Origin: Bacteroidetes bacterium CG23_combo_of_CG06-09_8_20_14_all_32_9 | GTDB taxonomy: Bacteria > Bacteroidota > Bacteroidia > Bacteroidales > GWA2-32-17 | Direction: 5' to 3' | Length of the DNA: 8,340 nucleotides | Assembly: GCA_002771395.1 (NCBI GenBank) | Contig: PCSS01000347.1 | Span: 1 to 8,340, forward strand | Shown: positions 5,448 to 8,340 of the stretch, one piece after another | Numbering within the stretch: the first letter of the stretch is position 1 | How the letters are laid out: each line of letters opens with the position of its first letter | Made by a program: the position numbers and the translations under genes | The notes under the pieces: generated by a model | Database searches by the model: none | Told to the model about the DNA's origin: nothing | Seen by the model: the letters and a program-made list of their open reading frames with translations, nothing else

Positions 5448-6905
5448 ATGAAACGGTTCCATATATACATGATAAGAACTTACATAGGACCATTTTTTAT
5501 GACTTTTTTTATTGCCGTTTTTTTGCTTTTAATGCAGTTTTTATGGAAATATATAGACGAATTTGTTGGAAAAGGTATTGAAATTCCGGTAATGGCACAA
5601 TTACTTTCTTATGCCTCGGTAAATTTTATTCCAATGGCTTTACCGTTGGCAATTCTGCTTTCGTCAATTATGACTTTTGGCAATATTAGTGAGCATTACG
5701 AGTTGGTTGCATTAAAATCGTCAGGTATTTCGCTTCTTCGAATTATGTCCCCGTTAATAATTTTTATTTCGTTTATAAGTATTTGTGCTTTATTTTTTTC
5801 AAACTATATACTGCCAATCGCTAATTTAAAATTTTATTCACTGCTATACGATATCAGGTCAATTCGTCCAGAAATAAATATTAAACCCGGAATTTTTTAC
5901 AACGGGATTGACGATTACAGTATAAGGGTTCAGCGAAAAGATAAAAAAACAAATATTTTATACAACATAATGATTTACGACCAAACTCAACGACAAGGAA
6001 ATATAAGTTTGATAGTTGCCGATTCCGGAAAAATTCTTATGACAAAAGATAAAAGATACTTATTATTAACCCTTTACAATGGTGAAAAATACGAAGAAGT
6101 ACGAAACCAAGAACAAACGAACTGGAGAGCGACTCACCCGCATCAAAAGGATAAGTTTGTTGAGGAAAATATTACTATAGAACTTAACGGGTTCGGGTTT
6201 AACAGAACAGACGAAAGTTTGTTTACGGATAATTACAGAATGCTTAATATATGGCAATTGCAACATGTTGAAGATTCGCTTCAAAAATTATATAACCAAC
6301 GGGATTCATTGTATAAAGTAACCGTTGCTGATGTTGCTTTCATAAAAAAACTTCAAATAGATTCGCTATCAGGCAAACGAGCAACACGAGATACTTTTAT
6401 TCATCCCGATACAATTTATAGAGCATTTTCAAAATCAGAAAAGATACAACTAATTCAAAACGCTTTAACAATAGCCAGAAGTCAGGCATCATATATCTCA
6501 TTTTCAACCGATGAACTTGAAGCACGTAAAAATTATTTAGTCAAATATAAGGTTGAATATCATTTAAAATTTACACTCGCTTTTGCTTGTCTTATTTTAT
6601 TTTTTATAGGAGCGCCTTTGGGTGCTATTATTCGAAAAGGCGGACTTGGAATGCCTGTTGTAGTTTCAATTTTATTGTTCATTTTATATTATATTATCTC
6701 ATTAATCGGCGAAAAATTTGCAAAAGAACTTATTTTGCCCGCCTGGGCTGGAATTTGGTTATCATCGGCAGTATTGTTTCCGGTAGGATTATTTTTAACT
6801 TACAAAGCAGCTTCAGATTCGGCAATTTTTAATATTGATTTGTATCTTGAACCTTTCCGTAAGTTTATTAATAAAATACTGAAAAAGAAAAAAGTAGAAA
6901 TGTAA
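5448..6905 (+). CDS. LptF/LptG-family permease (YjgP/YjgQ)
   Basis: 485 residues. By family, an inner-membrane subunit of the LptB2FG transporter that extracts lipopolysaccharide from the inner membrane and passes it to the periplasmic Lpt bridge. I see six membrane segments at about 11-33, 54-77, 100-122, 374-395, 402-422 and 431-453. Between the second and third is the coupling-helix region SEHYELVALKSSGIS (81-95), which contacts the LptB ATPase in the family. The periplasmic part between segments three and four spans about 125-370, roughly 100 residues more than I remember for the E. coli proteins (about 360 residues in total). The extra part (about 265-365) looks helical. Sequence alone does not say whether it is LptF or LptG, so no symbol is given. 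ATG at 5448 is preferred over the TTG at 5421 because MKRFHIYMIRTYIGPFF is the usual N-terminus. The glycosyltransferase gene follows after 6 bases. Confidence 0.93.
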   Translation: MKRFHIYMIRTYIGPFFMTFFIAVFLLLMQFLWKYIDEFVGKGIEIPVMAQLLSYASVNFIPMALPLAILLSSIMTFGNISEHYELVALKSSGISLLRIMSPLIIFISFISICALFFSNYILPIANLKFYSLLYDIRSIRPEINIKPGIFYNGIDDYSIRVQRKDKKTNILYNIMIYDQTQRQGNISLIVADSGKILMTKDKRYLLLTLYNGEKYEEVRNQEQTNWRATHPHQKDKFVEENITIELNGFGFNRTDESLFTDNYRMLNIWQLQHVEDSLQKLYNQRDSLYKVTVADVAFIKKLQIDSLSGKRATRDTFIHPDTIYRAFSKSEKIQLIQNALTIARSQASYISFSTDELEARKNYLVKYKVEYHLKFTLAFACLILFFIGAPLGAIIRKGGLGMPVVVSILLFILYYIISLIGEKFAKELILPAWAGIWLSSAVLFPVGLFLTYKAASDSAIFNIDLYLEPFRKFINKILKKKKVEM

Positions 6906-6911
6906 TTTATA

Positions 6912-8117
6912 ATGAAAATACTTCAGTTACACAATAAAGTACCATATCCTCCAAAAGACGGTGGAGCTATAGGAGTATGGAATTTTACATTAGAATTTGC
7001 CAAACAGGAACATCAGATAACTTTAATGGCAATGAACACAAAAAAGCATTATTGTGAAATTCAAAATATCCCTAAGGAAATTACAGACGTAATTAAAATT
7101 ATTGCTGTTGATGTTGATGCTCCTGTTACTTTTTTGGGTGCATTTAAAAATCTTTTATTTTCATCTAAACCCTATAATGCTCAAAGATTTATTTTAAAAA
7201 GTTATCGCAATAAACTTGAAGAACTGCTTTTAAAAGAAGAATTTGATGTTATTCAGTTAGAGGGACTGTATATGTGCCCGTATATTTCAACCATCAGAAA
7301 ATATTCAAAAGCACTAATATCATTTAAAGCACACAATGTTGAACACGAAATTTGGATAAGAGTTGCTGCAAACGAAACTTCATTAGTTCGTCGCAATTAT
7401 CTTAAAATTCTTTCTAAACGAATAAAGCGAATGGAGGTTGAAGTAATGAATAAATATGATGTATTAATTACTTTTACCGAACGTGATGCACGTTTATTTA
7501 ATTCAATTGGAAATAATAAACCCTATTACATTGCTCCTGTAGGTATTGATACATCGCTTCTTACACCCAAAAGGTTAAATATCAAATTTCCGTCTGTTTT
7601 CTATATTGGCGCACTTGACTGGGCGCCAAATCAGGAGGGGCTTATGTGGTTTATCAGAAACGTTTGGATTAATTTACAGGTAAAGTTTCCCGATTTAAAA
7701 TTAGAAGTAGCCGGTAGAAATGCACCCGATTGGTTTGTAAAAACCCTGCGAGAACCAAATATTCTTTATCATGGTGAAATTGCCGATGCCTATAATTTTA
7801 TTAATTCACATGCTGTTATGCTCGTTCCTTTGCTTTCGGGAAGCGGGATGAGAATTAAAATTGTTGAAGGTTTAGCACTTGGTAAAACAATAGTTACAAC
7901 TTCCATAGGAACTGAAGGAATTGGAACAACTCATAATATTAATATTTTAATTGCCGACACCGCCGAACAATATCAAAAGCAGGTTGAAAAGGTATTAACC
8001 GACAAACCATTCTTCGATTCAATAGGAACAAATGCTATTAAATATATAAAGCAAAATTTTGATATTAAACATATAACTAAAACATTAGTAAAATTTTGGA
8101 CAAAACATTTGCCATAA
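6912..8117 (+). CDS. Glycosyltransferase, GT-B fold (family 4 type)
   Basis: 401 residues, soluble or membrane-associated; predicted to move a sugar from a nucleotide-sugar donor to an unknown acceptor. The N-terminal acceptor domain (about 1-215) begins MKILQLHNKVPYPPKDGG with the glycine loop (17-18) and contains AHNVEHEIW (140-148). The C-terminal donor domain (about 225-380) has FYIGALDWAPNQEGLMWF (230-247), LEVAGRNAPDWF (264-275) and the donor-site motif SGSGMRIKIVEGLALGK (309-325). E319 is the second Glu of the usual E-x7-E pair; the first is replaced by Gly, as I remember for the subgroup with a GSGxRxK motif. It starts 6 bases after the LptF/LptG-family gene with no room for a promoter, so the two are very likely one transcript, suggesting an LPS or other surface-glycan role. 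Sugar specificity cannot be read. Confidence 0.92.
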   Translation: MKILQLHNKVPYPPKDGGAIGVWNFTLEFAKQEHQITLMAMNTKKHYCEIQNIPKEITDVIKIIAVDVDAPVTFLGAFKNLLFSSKPYNAQRFILKSYRNKLEELLLKEEFDVIQLEGLYMCPYISTIRKYSKALISFKAHNVEHEIWIRVAANETSLVRRNYLKILSKRIKRMEVEVMNKYDVLITFTERDARLFNSIGNNKPYYIAPVGIDTSLLTPKRLNIKFPSVFYIGALDWAPNQEGLMWFIRNVWINLQVKFPDLKLEVAGRNAPDWFVKTLREPNILYHGEIADAYNFINSHAVMLVPLLSGSGMRIKIVEGLALGKTIVTTSIGTEGIGTTHNINILIADTAEQYQKQVEKVLTDKPFFDSIGTNAIKYIKQNFDIKHITKTLVKFWTKHLP

Positions 8118-8132
8118 TTAGAGACTGTCCAT
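8115..8132 (+). repeat. 18-base repeat, copy 2 (TAATTAGAGACTGTCCAT)
   Basis: This copy differs at one base from 1856-1873 in the same orientation. Its first three bases are the TAA stop codon of the glycosyltransferase gene, so the repeat abuts the coding end. Similarity to the first copy stops soon after CCAT. Confidence 0.5.
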
Positions 8133-8237
8133 AAAGTCAAAGATTTTCAAAAACGAAAGCCCCGAGTCCAAAATCTCAAGCCAAAAGTCACAAGGAAAAG
8201 ACCCACGAACCAAGTTTCAAATTCCAAGCCCCAAGAG
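8133..8237. repeat. A/C-rich degenerate repeat tract
   Basis: The plus strand is rich in A and C and poor in T, made of variants of words such as AAGTCAAAG, GAGTCCAAAA, CAAGCCAAAAGTC, CCAAGTTTCAAA and CCAAGCCCCAAG. No frame of useful length crosses it. Its composition is unlike the flanking genes. I remember similar AAGTCCAAA-type tracts between genes in environmental Bacteroidota. Confidence 0.45.
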
Positions 8238-8309
8238 CATGGAAAGTATGGTTTTTTCTTTTAATTTGAGGTAACTACTCAGCCCAAAGAATATTTAAAC
8301 AATAATTCA

Positions 8310-8340
8310 GTTAATATCAGTTAATATCGGTTAATATCGG
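8310..8340. repeat. 10-bp tandem repeat GTTAATATCR, cut by window edge
   Basis: Three consecutive units are GTTAATATCA (8310-8319), GTTAATATCG (8320-8329) and GTTAATATCG (8330-8339), with the first G of a fourth at 8340. The array may continue beyond the window. Function unknown; it could be a simple repeat or a set of protein-binding sites upstream of the next gene. Confidence 0.7.

Noticed and set aside
1803..8340. A novel defence, toxin-antitoxin or mobile gene system hidden in the window
   Set aside because: All gene-length frames are accounted for by housekeeping, exported or envelope proteins. No nuclease, helicase, reverse transcriptase, transposase or small paired genes are seen on either strand.

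Overview
The window looks like chromosomal DNA of a Bacteroidota bacterium with AT-rich DNA. Four things point there. The leucyl-tRNA synthetase has Bacteroidota-style signature stretches. One gene ends in a type IX secretion (T9SS) sorting domain, which is largely confined to this phylum. Two genes have near-ideal Bacteroidota promoters (TTG, 21 bases, TAnnTTTG). Gene starts lack Shine-Dalgarno sequences and have A-rich leaders instead. I cannot place it below phylum.

Layout. Positions 3-1802 (+) hold the C-terminal 599 residues of leuS, cut by the left edge. Next is a 334-base gap with a conspicuous nested inverted repeat (1894-2002). Then come two exported-protein genes: 2137-3102, an uncharacterised protein with a Trp/His-rich middle and a very basic tail, and 3309-4355, a T9SS cargo protein with its own strong promoter. 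A tRNA-Met(CAU) gene lies on the minus strand at 4490-4563, convergent with the T9SS gene. A 434-base gap (4564-4997) with short degenerate repeats separates it from a rightward run of three genes: a START-like (SRPBCC) protein (4998-5381), an LptF/LptG-family lipopolysaccharide-export permease (5448-6905) and a family-4-type glycosyltransferase (6912-8117). The last two are only 6 bases apart and are probably cotranscribed, which suggests a cell-envelope glycan or LPS role. The last 220 bases are non-coding and repeat-like, ending in a 10-bp tandem repeat cut by the window edge.

How they work together: leuS and the tRNA are translation housekeeping genes. The two central genes make exported proteins of unknown function. 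The right-hand cluster is envelope-related. I see no CRISPR array, transposase, phage gene, toxin-antitoxin pair or recognisable defence system, and nothing convincing as a new multi-gene system. The most noteworthy items are the nested palindrome after leuS, an 18-base sequence repeated after leuS and after the glycosyltransferase, an enlarged segment before the KMSKS loop of LeuRS, and the unnamed Trp/His-rich exported protein.
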